Shown: piece by piece, positions 20,872 to 32,300 of the stretch
Position numbering within the stretch: the stretch's first letter is position 1
Layout: each line of letters starts with the position of its first letter
Assembly: GCA_936440205.1 (NCBI GenBank)
Contig: OW387134.1
Span: forward strand, 63,515,427-63,579,426
Direction of reading: 5' to 3'
Length of the DNA: 64,000 bases
Source: Lepidonotus clava
Taxonomy: Eukaryota > Annelida > Polychaeta > Phyllodocida > Polynoidae
The notes under the pieces: model-generated
Told to the model about the DNA's origin: nothing
The model's input: only the letters and a program-made list of their open reading frames with translations
Databases searched by the model: none
Translations under genes and position numbers: made by a program

Positions 20872-21397
20872 CTGTTCAGGGCACCACCTGGGAGTTGTAT
20901 TAAGAACTAAAAGAAATTATGTTTTTAAAACAATTTAAATGCTATTTTAAGTATTTTGACAATGAACACAATTTTTCATTGAATGGAGTAACATTACCTA
21001 AAATGATCCAAGCAAATAATGCTTGAATGCTCACATTTTAAAGTTTATTCACCATAACTAATCTAAAAGGGTAAATGCTCTTTATTTTCCCCTTACATGT
21101 GTGTCATTGTCTATTCTTGTTATATACTGAGTTTGATGGGAACTTCACTGGTAGTTTTCTTTTGTAGCCTAATTCTACAAGAACTCATTTTTCCTATAGA
21201 AACTAATGGTAAAGGTAATTTTCATATTTAGGCGGTAACTTCTGTCACAAATGGTAAAAGATAGAAATTTCAGTTTCTATTTACTTCTATAGATAAAAGC
21301 TTTGATCAAAAAATTATCTAAGAAATGTGGCTGGTCAATAGAACTCAGGCTGAACACACCCAAGTACCTTTGATAGAGAATCTATGTGATTATTGAT
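20872..21397. other. AT-rich spacer, no gene seen
   Basis: No supported feature. Confidence 0.35.
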
Positions 21398-21697
21398 GAG
21401 ATTGCTTGTGAAAATGATCGCAAGGGAGCTGCCTTCTCAGTGTGAATGTTATTTGTTCAATTTTCCTGGCTTGCGATTAGTTTGTCGTACCTGAGATTAC
21501 TTGTGAATGCATGAGATAACATTTTCGCTGGTACCTGTGACCACTGGGAACAGGAGCATAGTCAGACCAGGGCAAATGGTGCTCGAGCATGCGAGAACAA
21601 TCTCATGGGAGAGAAAATGATTACAAGCTAGGAAGATTGAACACATAGCATTCACACTAAGAATGGAGCTCCTCGCAATCATTTCCACAGCAATCTC
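21398..21697. mobile_element. 300-bp MITE with ~85-bp inverted ends
   Basis: The left arm from GAGATTGCTTGTGAAAATGA to about 21485 matches the reverse complement of the right arm ending in TCATTTCCACAGCAATCTC at 21697, at roughly 80 percent by eye. Shared blocks include AGTGTGAATG, TGTTCAAT and CCT(G/A)GCTTG. It has no coding capacity. The divergence of the arms implies an older insertion. TSD not resolved. Confidence 0.8.
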
Positions 21698-22567
21698 TTC
21701 TTGAATCGTACAGGTTCTCTACAAAAATTATTCAACGCGTTGAATAATTTCACAAGGGACCAGGGGCCATATTTTCGTAACTGATTACAGTGGTTAGCCT
21801 ATATCACTAAAACCAGTTACGAAGATATGGGCACAGTGCACAGAGGGCTACAATAATCCAACATTCCCAATGTTCACAGATCTCCAAGACCTATACAACG
21901 GCCAGGGTTTAGGGAACTGTTTTAGGACTCCTAGAGGAGTTTCTCAATGAGACACCTATTTAGAATGGTTTGTTATCATTAAGGTTGCGTTTAAATCCCA
22001 TCCTAGCATGATGATATTAGTATAAAACAAACAACAGAGTATCCACATAGCTGTGACGTCACCGAAGTGTTTGGTGTGGTTGATTATACTCTGTAAAAAA
22101 ACATCAGAAAAAAACAGAAGCAGAATATTGCTTACATAAATTATGTTGACTTGTAGAAATAAACTAAAAGCAAGAGTTTACATGGCTGGTCGCCAATAAT
22201 AAACGTGTTTTTAATTATAATAAAGTGTAATACATTATGTTTCTTTTCGTGTGAAACAGAAAAGATCTCATTGGTTTAGGGTTTGCACACTTTATTCACA
22301 ATTTTCCCAATGGAGTACCCTTGTTTCCTATGATTTAAACAGAAACACATGCATACTACCATGAGGCTAAAACTCAATTTCTTCATCAAACTTGTGCAAA
22401 ATAATGTGGGCCCAAATTTGCACACACTAAATGTGTAGTCTAGTTTCACACTGTCCCCTTAACATACAGTGAAAGCTAACTAATTCCCGTTTAAAAGGCA
22501 CAGTCAGTTGCAATACACATTTAGTATGACATCACCTGTAAGAGGTGCTAGCAGTAGAACGCCCCCA

Positions 22568-22626
22568 AGGTCGGCCTGACCTCTGGGGGGACAGCCGCAG
22601 CCAACGTTGCATCAGTTCAAAGGTCA
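22568..22626. promoter_or_regulatory. Nuclear-receptor-like half-site cluster
   Basis: AGGTCG-GCC-TGACCT (22568-22582) is an everted/inverted pair with a 3-base spacer, one base off the oestrogen-response consensus. AGTTCA-A-AGGTCA (22614-22626) is a direct repeat with spacer 1, the form bound by HNF4/RXR/PPAR-type receptors. Binding is inference. Confidence 0.3.
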
Positions 22627-22629
22627 CAG

Positions 22630-24440
22630 TTCAGCTCCTTGGACTTTAGCTGGTGCTATTGTTACCGCTATCTGTGAGCGGGTGACGGTAGTCTGTTATG
22701 AAAACACAGGAGTAAAAAGGATAGGTCAAAAAGCGACACAAAGTAAATATATAACAAGGGGAAACAATCTAAATGATAAGATGATAGAACTGCTATTTTT
22801 TTAGTGAGTATGCGCACGTGTTTTGAAGCACGTGCGGTTTCTACAAAAATATGTGAGTTGTGATGACATACAGGTATTCTCTTTGCTATATATTTTGATG
22901 TCGTAGTTTACTTTTTATCCTGATATAATTGATGTGACTTATTAATTAATTACTCTTCCCACCAATGTCGTCACCGTGTTCCACTTTCATGTATATCTAT
23001 TTATGAGTTTTCATGTTATAGATACTTTTCCAGTGAACACCCTCCCTCTGGAATGTGCAATTCATCAAAGCCAATGGACAAACAGATTACCAATTATGAT
23101 GCAATGCTTGTTGGTTTAAGAACATACTCTGGAGCTAAAGTTTCACTTTTACTTGCCAATGGTTTGACATTCTATAATAAATAAGGTCTTTTGCAAGATA
23201 AAGCTTTTTTTCCACTTATCTCATTTCGTTAATCGGTTGAAAATGATTACACCCATTAACTGTTTTAGACGATGAAAATAGTTTTCAGAAATTGTGTTTG
23301 TTTCGTGTCGTACAGTTTAGGTCCAAGAACACTTCCTCGGAATAGTGGTTGTTCTCACACAAGGTGACGACTTTTTTCTATAAATCGAATAGTAGATTAT
23401 TATGGCAATCATACAAAAATCTAATCAGTCTTTTGAGAACCATTGGTCGGATCAAATTAGCCCCATATCTCAAAGCCTGAATTCCTGTTGATTCCAGTAA
23501 GCCTAAACTGTGTATGCTATTTGGTATTGTGCCATGATAAGTTTTATAACTGTTGTATACTATTTCTAAAAGTTTAGCTCTGCTTGTTTTCTTTGGTATT
23601 GTTGACAATTTAACTAGTTTGCCAATGTCCTACTATATTTATGATTTATTATATTTGTTTGCATTGGTGGTTTGTTTGCCAAATGTAGGTGGTCTAACCT
23701 AGCAAGAAAGCATCAATAATGAAGGTATATTAAAAGCAACAAGGGGTGGTGTTACGTCAGTAGTATATAGAGCGGGGGACGCACGCCCTAATAAACACGG
23801 CCCACGTGTGGATGTTGTGGTTGTAGAGGTGTACCCTTTCCGTGGGCATGGACAGACTCTGGCCCGACGCGTGGTCCCAGTGTGGCCCTATGGGGCGGGT
23901 TAAAGCCTATATCCCACAACGCGATTTTGACCACTTGAAATTTGGCAGTTGCAAATTGCTATTATAAATATGACAGAAACCCTTGCATGTGACACACCAT
24001 TTGAAAGGGAATTTGAAATCCTTTCTAATGATGTACAACAACTCCATATTAACTGATCATTCGGTTTTCCGATTCACGATTTCGGAAATTGCGAGGGGAA
24101 TCGTGTATTGGAATTAGAGCTTCTAAGCGTCACTCTGAGGTGACGTGTGGGGTGTGTGACTGGAGAGGTTAAAGGTAAGGTGTGTGCTATATGGGTCAGG
24201 ATCCCGCCCCCATGTCGACCAATCAACGTCCGTGTTGTGGTCCTGGGCAGGTGGTGGTCACGTGATCACTGACTGGGTGAAGGTCTGGTGGTCGTTGGAC
24301 CCTTAACCAGTGAGTGTTGTTCTAGTTATATGTATAAAGCCAACTAGGAAGATGATAAAATATTAATCTGTTGTTTCGTTATAATGTCCAAAGCCATAGC
24401 TATTTTACCGCAATAGAATCATAAATGATTAAACCACAGT
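22630..24440. other. Spacer with one promoter-like spot, no gene seen
   Basis: TTACGTCA (23752-23759), a CRE/ATF site, is followed by TATATAG (23764-23770) and then GC-rich DNA with CACGTG-type E-boxes. Near 23898 the sequence TTAAAGCCTATATCCCACAACGCG resembles one end of the TTAA-flanked MITEs at 28581 and 52542, but a matching right end was not found. Confidence 0.25.
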
Positions 24441-24447
24441 ATTTCAG

Positions 24448-24873
24448 ATGATGGATTCAACTTGTTGTTTGTTGTGCTTGTTTGTTATGGTTATTTGTTG
24501 TTGTTATTTTGTAAATGTTGATGTAAACTATAGGCCTATCGCTTGTAAACAGGACATAATCTTTCCATTTGCTTTACCCGCTATCACGTTTTTTATATAC
24601 TATTTATATAGGTTGGTCAGTTTTAAGCGACATAGGGAGCTCTGTATTTCATATTTACGAGAAAACTCACATTTTCTTCAAGTGGTCCTCGTCAGAGAGT
24701 CTCATATAAAAGTTAAAATAAACCCTAAACAAGCACACATACTCGTGCTATGTCAGCTTACTGCATTTTCCATGAAATCTGAATGCAATCTGAGCTCAAA
24801 ATCATCCAAACCGTACATTCTAAGTTTAGAAGCTCAGTATAACGCTTTGTTTCAGCTCGCAGAACGTAATTAG
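24448..24873 (+). CDS. Hypothetical small membrane protein ORF
   Basis: A 141-codon ATG ORF preceded by TATTTCAG. It has a Cys-rich hydrophobic N-terminus (CCLLCLFVMVICCCYF, residues 5-20) and a second hydrophobic stretch (FALPAITFFIYYLYRLV, about residues 41-57), then a polar C-terminal half. It could be a two-pass or signal-anchored protein. No family recognised, and in AT-rich DNA an ORF of this size can arise by chance. Confidence 0.2.
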   Translation: MMDSTCCLLCLFVMVICCCYFVNVDVNYRPIACKQDIIFPFALPAITFFIYYLYRLVSFKRHRELCISYLRENSHFLQVVLVRESHIKVKINPKQAHILVLCQLTAFSMKSECNLSSKSSKPYILSLEAQYNALFQLAERN

Positions 24874-25317
24874 AGAGTAATTAGAGAGGATATAGGAATA
24901 ATAAGAAACGATGTGATTAATTTGGACATGAATAAATATAGGGAATATTTATTTAATCCTCCTATTACATCAACTCTACGTTTAAAATTGCATGATGTGA
25001 ACAGCTTGGTGGCGAGCGAGCAACTAAAATGTGAACATTGGTGATGCAATATTCATAGAAAGGTATCAACAAATCCATGGTTCCATGGTTACTGAATGGT
25101 TGATTATGTCACTCACCGCTAATCATATCATTCATCATATAATCTTAAAACAATATGATATTTACCAACACATAGTTCATTGAAATATCAAGATAAAGTC
25201 CTTATGCTATTTTTATTATCGATAAAGCTCTTTATCCTGTGGCTGAGTGTATAATATAGGCCTATAATTGGTATATCTTATCAAAGCGTACTGATATCAG
25301 ACGAACGGGCGGTTTAG

Positions 25318-25319
<2 letters not shown>

Positions 25320-25371
<52 letters not shown>
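25320..25371. repeat. (TA)n microsatellite
   Basis: About 26 uninterrupted TA repeats. Confidence 0.95.
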
Positions 25372-25374
<3 letters not shown>

Positions 25375-25730
25375 GGAAACATTGCACGGTATGTACGGCA
25401 CTTCAATACTCACCGCCCTGATGCGGGTAATAAATCATATAATGTATACCCCCGTCAAGAAGCCAGCGACAGAGCTGACTCTGGTTGCACTACTCACAGT
25501 TGGGAGGTGCCGGAGGGAGGCGGGGAGTGTATCGATTAAGGATGCTGGGGCTGGGTGGTGTGTGCAGGCCTTCATGGGGCCAACCGGGGAGGGGGGGGGA
25601 CACTAACTCTTTGAGATAGATACCCAGAGTTACATACCTCGATTCTTCCTGGATTACCAAATAAGACAGCTCTTTGCTTTGATTTAACAGACCCCGATTT
25701 ACTTAGATGGCCTCATCTCTCGCCCCAGGC

Positions 25731-25877
25731 GGCGTCCCCAGCGTCCCCCCAGCGTCCCCCCAGCGTCCCCCCAGCGTCCCTCCAGCGTCCCTCCAGCGTC
25801 CCCCCAGCGTCCCCCCAGCGTCCCCCCAGCGTCCCCCCAGCGTTCCCCCAGCGTCCCCCCAGCGTCCCCCCAGCGTT
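25731..25877. repeat. 11-bp minisatellite, AGCGTCCCCCC
   Basis: About 13 copies of AGCGTCCCCCC with occasional CCCTCC or TTCCCCC variants. All six frames look open across it for compositional reasons only. Confidence 0.95.
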
Positions 25878-25929
25878 CCCCACCCTGGAGGAGGTCACTG
25901 AGGACAGCGTCTGCGTCTGGCCTGTCACT

Positions 25930-26730
25930 CAATCAGGCAGCTGACTGCTGGGGATATTTTGATGCACAGCACTCAGCAACAGGAGGGTGTGGGGGTGGGG
26001 TGGGGGGGTGCTACTGGGAAAAGGAGGGGGCGGGCATTGATTACGTAAAGCAGGATTCATCCCACGTGAACTGCTCTACATAGGGCGCGCATAATTTATA
26101 CGTACATAATTTAGCGACTGTTGTGTATGTACATCGGGGAGTACATTGTATACATCTGAAAAAGAAAAAGCGGAAGTTAGGAGTCCCAAAAAGTTTAAAT
26201 CATGTATACATAAAATGCAGTACAATGTGAATGGCTGGTGACTGATTGGCTACAATACAGGAAAGGCTGATCGATTTCTTTGTATATTTCTATACACCAC
26301 CATCGTCAGTGTGACAGGTTCAAGAACTCAAGCATTAATGTCAATACTGGAAATCTCCCTGGTAAACACATACAGAATTTTCCGATACGTGACAAATACC
26401 TTAATGCGCTTACCTTCGACTTGTGATTCTAAATTATTTTGAATTCATATCTAATTGTTCTTCCAAGAAGGACAATTTCATATTCCTGCACAATTTCACA
26501 ATTTCTTTTTCTTTTTTTTAACCTATTTTATTCATTTAGCCACATGTATTAATAATCTCCTTACAAAGTTACATGTAGGTGCACTACAGCTATATTTATC
26601 TGGCATCAAAGTGGTTTGTTCATGTATTTGCATTTGCAGTAACTGTCCATGCTTGGTGATGGAGAACAAGGGAGTGAGACAGTTACATGAACTATACAAT
26701 TTTTACCCTTTACAAACCAGGCTTAAAAAG
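25930..26730. other. Spacer, no gene seen
   Basis: G-rich for the first 110 bases, then AT-rich. A T-run at about 26503-26520. No gene supported. Confidence 0.35.
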
Positions 26731-26955
26731 GTCTCGGGGGGGGGGGGGGGCAATGCCTCTTTCAAGGTTACTACCTACTGTGACTGCCCACTCCTGAATT
26801 TCTGTTGACCGCCCACTCCCATATCATGGTTGACCACCCCCTACGTTTTTGGGAGATAGAAATCACGCCCCCTCACCCCCTAAAAAGACTGTGAAACAAA
26901 CAAAAATCTTCTTAATTCCTTATGGAGACCCAAGTGCCCCCCCCCCGGGTCTACA
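26731..26955. mobile_element. Poly-G/C-ended MITE, GGGCCTGGGG family, short copy
   Basis: Shares with 41188-41634 a G-run edge, a TACC(T/C)ACTG(T/C) block, GACTG-CCACTCCTGAATTT-like sequence and a C-run edge ending CCCGGGTCTA. This copy is shorter and diverged. Confidence 0.55.
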
Positions 26956-27038
26956 GCAAACCGCAAAACACCACTCTTCTGCCTGCACACAATTCCTCGT
27001 TATTTTATGTAATTACATATATATATATATATATATAG

Positions 27039-27400
27039 GCGTGTGGGGTGGAGTAGTGGTTAGAGTGTCCGTCTGTTGTGTGGACGGCCCGGGTTCAAGT
27101 CTGGGCTGTGGTGGGCTGGCTGCTACCCCCCTCTACTTGTCTCCCAGTGGAAACAACTGGGTTATCAAAGGTCTCTAGTAGACCAGCGGCTGTTGTGTAT
27201 AGGGCCCTGCCTATGGGACCCTGCACATTAAAGAACACCTGCCTCGGTAAAAGTGTAGGGGTATGGTCTCTATCTTCTCATAGATTCGATCATTCCATAG
27301 GTAAGATCATCAAGGACAGGATTGTCAAAATCATGTTCTCGCCGTGATAGGCTATTAGAAGTTTACAATTACCATAGAAATAAAGATAATGATTACACAT
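27039..27400 (+). mobile_element. tRNA-derived SINE
   Basis: A Pol III box A-like GTAGTGGTTAGAGTG near 27053 and a box B GGTTCAAGTCT at 27092-27102 are spaced as in a tRNA. The body continues with GGGACCCTGCACATTAAAGA, similar to central domains of deuterostome/mollusc SINEs such as the Nin-DC type (from memory, not searched). The 3' end is uncertain. A (TA)n tract abuts the left end. Confidence 0.65.
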
Positions 27401-27540
27401 ACACGTAAGACGATCCATCTGGACTTGAGCCATGTAAGTCAAAAGTGATATCTAAACTAGAGGGTCTCCCCCTTCAGACAAACACTGTCGGATAATTACG
27501 TACTGAAGTCTTGTTATCACTTTCGGTACTCCTTCCTCAG

Positions 27541-27921
27541 TACTGCCAGTCGTGCCAAGGATGTTGTCACAGTGACTGGTTTCATGACGTCAACCACTGT
27601 TTTGATAGCTGGGCGTGCGTCTCCCGACAAATTCTGTGGGATCCTTTGGGATATCACTGTGTGAGGAAACAAGTGATCTTTGAATGCAGACCTCTGAAAC
27701 GACAGGAGGACATGGCCATTTCTTATATCGAGCATCGGAGTTGGGGCTTGTACCTGGCCCACATCTTATTACCATTCATTTACAACAATGATTCTAAAGC
27801 ATGGGAACAGAATTACAACAAGGGGGTGTTTCACACTGGTCCTAGCTCTAAGTTTGTATTTTTAAGTCAGATATTTTCATGGTTGTATTTTAGGTTTATG
27901 GTGTTATGTTCCGGTTGTTAA
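27541..27921 (+). CDS. Possible Cys-rich exon (weak)
   Basis: Preceded by TTCCTCAG. The frame continues 126 codons with YCQSCQGCCHSDWF, HCFDSW and further Cys, Trp and His residues that give a plausible extracellular or zinc-binding look. No family recognised. It is convergent with the minus-strand exon at 28070-28321, whose poly-A signal lies 18 bases beyond this stop. Confidence 0.22.
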   Translation, partial: YCQSCQGCCHSDWFHDVNHCFDSWACVSRQILWDPLGYHCVRKQVIFECRPLKRQEDMAISYIEHRSWGLYLAHILLPFIYNNDSKAWEQNYNKGVFHTGPSSKFVFLSQIFSWLYFRFMVLCSGC

Positions 27922-27938
27922 CCATGTATTATGTAAAG

Positions 27939-27944
27939 TTTATT
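27939..27944 (-). terminator. Poly-A signal AATAAA (minus strand)
   Basis: TTTATT on plus; 126 bases after the stop of the membrane-protein exon at 28070. The spacing suits a short 3' UTR. Confidence 0.35.
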
Positions 27945-28069
27945 GACTTTTCTTCAGATTTGAGGTGTGAGTAACGCATTTACGATTCTGCTAGTATGAA
28001 ACTCATCCTAAAGTCGGTTCAGAATTGCCGAATACCTGTGTGTGTCATATTTTTTAGTAGTTTAAATCC

Positions 28070-28321
28070 CTACATGGGACAACCCCCTTCTATAACCACA
28101 TAAGTATATGCATTCGTAGGTTGGACATGTGCTGAGGCCATTCCTATAATCATACCATCCTCAACTCGCTGAGGTGTTGAGGGGGTCTCACAAATTGTAT
28201 TTCTACCTTTACGGAATATCACAATGTATGTGAGTATGGTTAATAAAACAACAAAAACAACAAAAACAAAAACAAACTTCCCAATGTGTAATACTGGAAT
28301 TGGATTATCTAATACAGATTT
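28070..28321 (-). CDS. Candidate terminal exon of a type I membrane protein
   Basis: On the minus strand the acceptor GATTTCAG at 28322-28329 is followed by 83 codons and a stop. The product starts KSVLDNPIPVLHIG, then a 20-21 residue hydrophobic segment (FVFVFVVFVVLLTILTYIVI), a basic stop-transfer RKGR, and a polar tail of about 45 residues with a Tyr pair (AYTYVV). This is the layout of the last exon of a single-pass receptor or adhesion protein. A poly-A signal follows at 27939. The ectodomain exons would lie above 28330 but were not identified, so the family is unknown. Confidence 0.35.
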   Translation of the reverse strand, partial: KSVLDNPIPVLHIGKFVFVFVVFVVLLTILTYIVIFRKGRNTICETPSTPQRVEDGMIIGMASAHVQPTNAYTYVVIEGGCPM

Positions 28322-28459
28322 CTGAAATCGGTTCAAAGTTTGATGTTTTGCATCTTGAATCATTTGAACCGAGGTAGCTAGATAACCGCAGAACACCCAA
28401 CCACAGGAATGTCCCAGAAAAAAAGGCGGTTTGCGTTGATGGCAACCAATGTGTGTAGT

Positions 28460-28566
28460 GTTTTTTTTTGTTTTTTTTTCATTTATTCATTTATCTATTT
28501 ATCTATTTTATTTTATTTTATTTTAATTTTTTTTTTTTTTTTTTTTGGGGGGGGGGGGAGGGGGGT
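28460..28566. repeat. T/ATTT-rich tract ending in a G-run
   Basis: Low-complexity T and TTTA repeats, then about 13 G and a second G block. Confidence 0.9.
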
Positions 28567-28580
28567 GTAAATTTGCTTAA

Positions 28581-28783
28581 GGCTGTATTCCACGAGTCGA
28601 ATTTACTCCCGATATCAGAAACCAGCTGTACGAGGATTGGTTAATCGTGAACATATTATATGATATCAAAAGGAATTTCTGGCTCAAATGATATGTACAA
28701 TTATAGTTTTTTCTCAAATTACTGGTTAAATGTAATGATTTTCAGAATATCGGGTGGTCAAAATCGGTTAGTGGCATACAGCC
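28581..28783. mobile_element. 203-bp MITE with TTAA target-site duplication
   Basis: Left end GGCTGTATTCCAC, right end GTGGCATACAGCC (inverted, one mismatch). Both flanks are TTAA (28577-28580 and 28784-28787), the duplication typical of piggyBac-type transposition. Non-coding. Confidence 0.8.
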
Positions 28784-28789
28784 TTAACT

Positions 28790-29915
28790 CCGCACTGGCG
28801 TTTCCGGAGGGAGTGCTATTAAGTGAGAAAATGGGTGAATGAACTTAAGAGAGGACATGTTTTTTTAGGTTTAGATAACTTTCCATTTCTCCAAAGTCAT
28901 CTTTATGTAGTTAGGGATGGTGTTTCCTAATCCAAAAATAGTATTAATTGTCACAATATTTGTAGACATCAATATATAATGTCAGTTAAATTACGTTTAA
29001 TACAATAAGTATGATACGGCTTAAAATATAATTTGAGACATTTTCACTCTTTTCCTGAATCTTGAAGCAGTTGAAGAGGGTATGATCAGATTCCAAGTTT
29101 TGAAAACAGCAAAAGAAACAAAATAATGTGTTTTTTTTCTATTTTCTTTCATAATGTCTCAAAGTTAAACCTCAACATTAACACCCGAAATGAGATCCAT
29201 GTATAGCAAATTAAACTGTAAGGCAAATCCATACGGTACCTCTGTGCCAATGTGGGAAGAGGGGTGATTTTGCCATAGGTTCCAGCATTGAAATATGTTT
29301 CTTTTAAATTACTCATAAACAAGTTACAAAGTTGTTTTGGAGCTATCATTATTATCAAGGAAGATGGAGGTCAAAATGTTTTGTAGTCTGGCACGCGATA
29401 TGCCCTTTACTATTTATAAGTATGGACATAGAACTTCTGTCACTGTCATTGCCCACATGCTGACTCAGGGGAGGCCTTCGGGAGAATGTAGGTGCAGTAG
29501 TACAATCAGCCCTGTTAGTATTCATTCATCTTAGTGTGGTCCACATACCAAAGCATTAGTATCATGACAGGATCTTTCAGGAAGTGTTCACCTACATATG
29601 ATACAACGTCCTCTCTTACCTTCAAGATAAACAATACCTCATATAATACATATATTTATGTATGCACCACCTTTAGATCCACCAAGCAGTATGTGGTTTC
29701 GATTTTTGAACTCTGATTCAAGGTAGATATATAATATTTCATCAGACAGCCATCCAGAGGCTTGTAACATTATATGAATGGTAAGGATAGGTGACAGTGA
29801 GTTATTGAGGACAATTCTGTCTAAGCAATTAATTATATTTAATGGGATCAGAAAAAAAGGTTGAACGGTTTCTTCCACATAATTTGTACAAGCTGCTGAT
29901 TTATCACTTCTCTTA
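28790..29915. other. AT-rich spacer, no gene seen
   Basis: Short open segments on both strands without coding character or splice support. Confidence 0.35.
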
Positions 29916-29918
29916 TTC

Positions 29919-30215
29919 TTATTGGGAATTCGCTAAATTCCGGGCTTTTCAGGGGTCCCCTTGCTACGTCATAAAAATAGGAATTCCCTTTCAAAGTACC
30001 TTGCGATTCCCAGGTTATTGAATGGATTGAAGTGAGTAAACGGTACAATTTTAGTAATAGCTCGGATGGGGCTTAGTAAAGACTCTGCTTAAATTCATCT
30101 CCTTTCTACAATACACTCATAAAAGTGGAAAAAAACCTTTATTTGTAAGAAAGACGGGGAATCCCAGTAAATTCCCTTGTGATGTCATTAAACTAGGGAT
30201 TTCCCTTAAAATGAG
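29919..30215 (+). repeat. Diverged repeat copies with kB-like palindromes
   Basis: 29919-30036 aligns with 11934-12052. A third degenerate piece follows, with GGGGAATCCC (30156-30165) and GGGATTTCCC (30196-30205). The palindromes are the best conserved parts. Confidence 0.45.
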
Positions 30216-30484
30216 AATATAAAGTTTTCAAGATCTCTTGATTCTGTCTAAACTAGGAATTTTCTTAATGTTATTTGTGTTTGATGGAAACAGCGTGCTT
30301 AATAAAAAAAACTGTTACCCTGTAATAATGTGCCAGGGTCCCTTTAAAAAATCATTGAGGTTTTTAAATATACGAAATGCATACCAGAATATGATAAATA
30401 ATCAGAGATATGTTTTCTTCTAAATCAAAGTAATCTACATGTTTGAAAATTCTATTATTGGGCGTGAGAAGTGAATTAACGTTC

Positions 30485-30615
30485 GAAAATGAAAGTGAAA
30501 AATATTTACAATCATAAGGCCTCGTGTTACTATCATGTTGAATAACTTTGTATAAATGAAAGTGAAAGAATCGTTAAATTTCATAACACTTCGCTTTCCT
30601 ATCACATTGCCTCAC
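30485..30615 (+). repeat. ~67-bp tandem duplication carrying two IRF-like motifs
   Basis: ATGAAAGTGAAA occurs at 30489 and 30556. The sequence after each copy is similar (TCATAA.., CACTATCA-like). Each GAAAGTGAAA fits the IRF-binding core. Confidence 0.5.
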
Positions 30616-30619
30616 TTTG

Positions 30620-32170
30620 TTTATGTCATAACAATAGCACAGGAGACAAACGAAACGGCCACGATATTACATACTTTTGTGTAGTGAGACTTTTGTAAAA
30701 CCGATTGACAACAATGGCTTCTACTAGATAGATCTAGTCTTTGTTGTCTCTGAAGATTGAACCCAATAATTCCCATTAAAATTATTTGAATATAACAGAA
30801 TCTGCCACAGTTGGCTCCTTTTGAAAAAATATGTTTTGAATATAACTTTGTAAATATTTGTCGTCAAAGAGTGACCAGGAAAAAAAGTAAATGAAAAACT
30901 TCTGTGCTTTCTTTTTGGGAATGTTTGGGAGTGTTGGCATGGGTAAGGTTTCAAGAATGGAATGAAGATCTTGAATAAATTGATGTATTTTATTGTATCC
31001 AGAGAAGGTTAATCTTAGGGAAAAAAGGAAACAAACATTTCGGGACGACAGTAAGCATCAACCATGTATGGTGATCGATGTCAACAACTCGAGGATGTCC
31101 GAGGTATTTGAACGATGGATCGATGAGTCGAAAACACATCCGATATTCCCCGAGCAGTTCTGTGGAGTCAGGAAACATATACAAAGGAACGCAAAACGTA
31201 TATGTATAATAATACCCTAGTAAATGTACAAGACAGTGTGATTACATTCAGGTAACTGTCTACTACTATTTGGCATCCTGATACCAATATTGTGAATACT
31301 TATATAAATATTGACAGGTTACCAGAGCACAGGAATGTCTACTACAAGAGAAACTGGCGGTAACAGCAAGTTACATTAACCGCACCCTGAAAACGTGTTA
31401 CATTAAGTAGGGTGGTTGTACCAAGTTGGCGAGCCAATTGGCCCGTTGCACAATACCTATCGTAACAACGCAAGGCGTAATAAGGCACGTTTTGAAACTC
31501 AAAAAAACAGTTTAGAATGCTAGAAATGAGCTGTTATTTTGAAAGAATAAAGCCCTACTGTGCCCCTTCATATATCAATTCACAGGATTAAATGTGATCC
31601 AGTAGAAACAAAGGTAATAGGTATAAGGGCTGATCACAGACGTGCCTTACATCGTGAGAAATAATTTTTAACTCTTATCTTAAATTTAAAGTAGACACTC
31701 AACAGTCATTTAGTGTATCAATTTGCCGTGATCCAATTTACGTCATCCATTCAACACTCCCTTTCATCCACCGACGTCACTTTTGGCTCCTGAGCGCTGA
31801 TGCAGTTATGGACAGTGGTGGGAACCTAGGATAGTAATCCCAGTCTACTCACATTTGATGAGGCCCCCCATACATGCCTAGATGTGCATACAAACAGAGG
31901 GAGATAAAACCTCTAGTGGGGTCGGGGCGGACGTGCGGGGGACCACGTCGGCTACCACCGGTCTGTATAGGGTCCACCACACACAACTACATGTTTAATA
32001 GTACAAGGAGTAGGACAAGCCTTGACTGTATAAGAATCTGAAAGTTAGGTGTGTTTTACAATGGTATATCTATTATTTTTTTTGCTTTTATTGATTCAGT
32101 ACTCATACAACTCTTCGGCTCAGGCGGTGTAAGCCATCACTCTAAGATTGTATGTCTTAAATAAAATAAT
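30620..32170. other. Spacer, no gene seen
   Basis: Both strands have ~65-75 codon open segments at 30990-31220, but neither has splice or family support. Confidence 0.35.
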
Positions 32171-32175
32171 TACTG

Positions 32176-32300
32176 CACGCCTGACTATAGACCTTTTGCA
32201 AATACATGTGTATGGTCACATGACCACTTTTGGGTTATCATCATGTGATCGCCATGACCAAATATCAACCAAATTTGGGACATGTGACGTCAGGGCACAC
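32176..32300 (+). repeat. Interspersed repeat fragment, TATAGACCTT..GGTCAC
   Basis: TATAGACCTTTTGCA.., a GGTCACATGACCACTTTT palindrome-containing block and a following TCATC segment are echoed at 54463-54510. Two copies only, ends not defined. Confidence 0.45.

Noticed and set aside
25699-25932. Gly/Pro-rich open frames on both strands
   Set aside because: Produced by the 11-bp minisatellite.
30990-31220. Overlapping open stretches on both strands
   Set aside because: Similar length on both strands, no splice signals or recognisable family.
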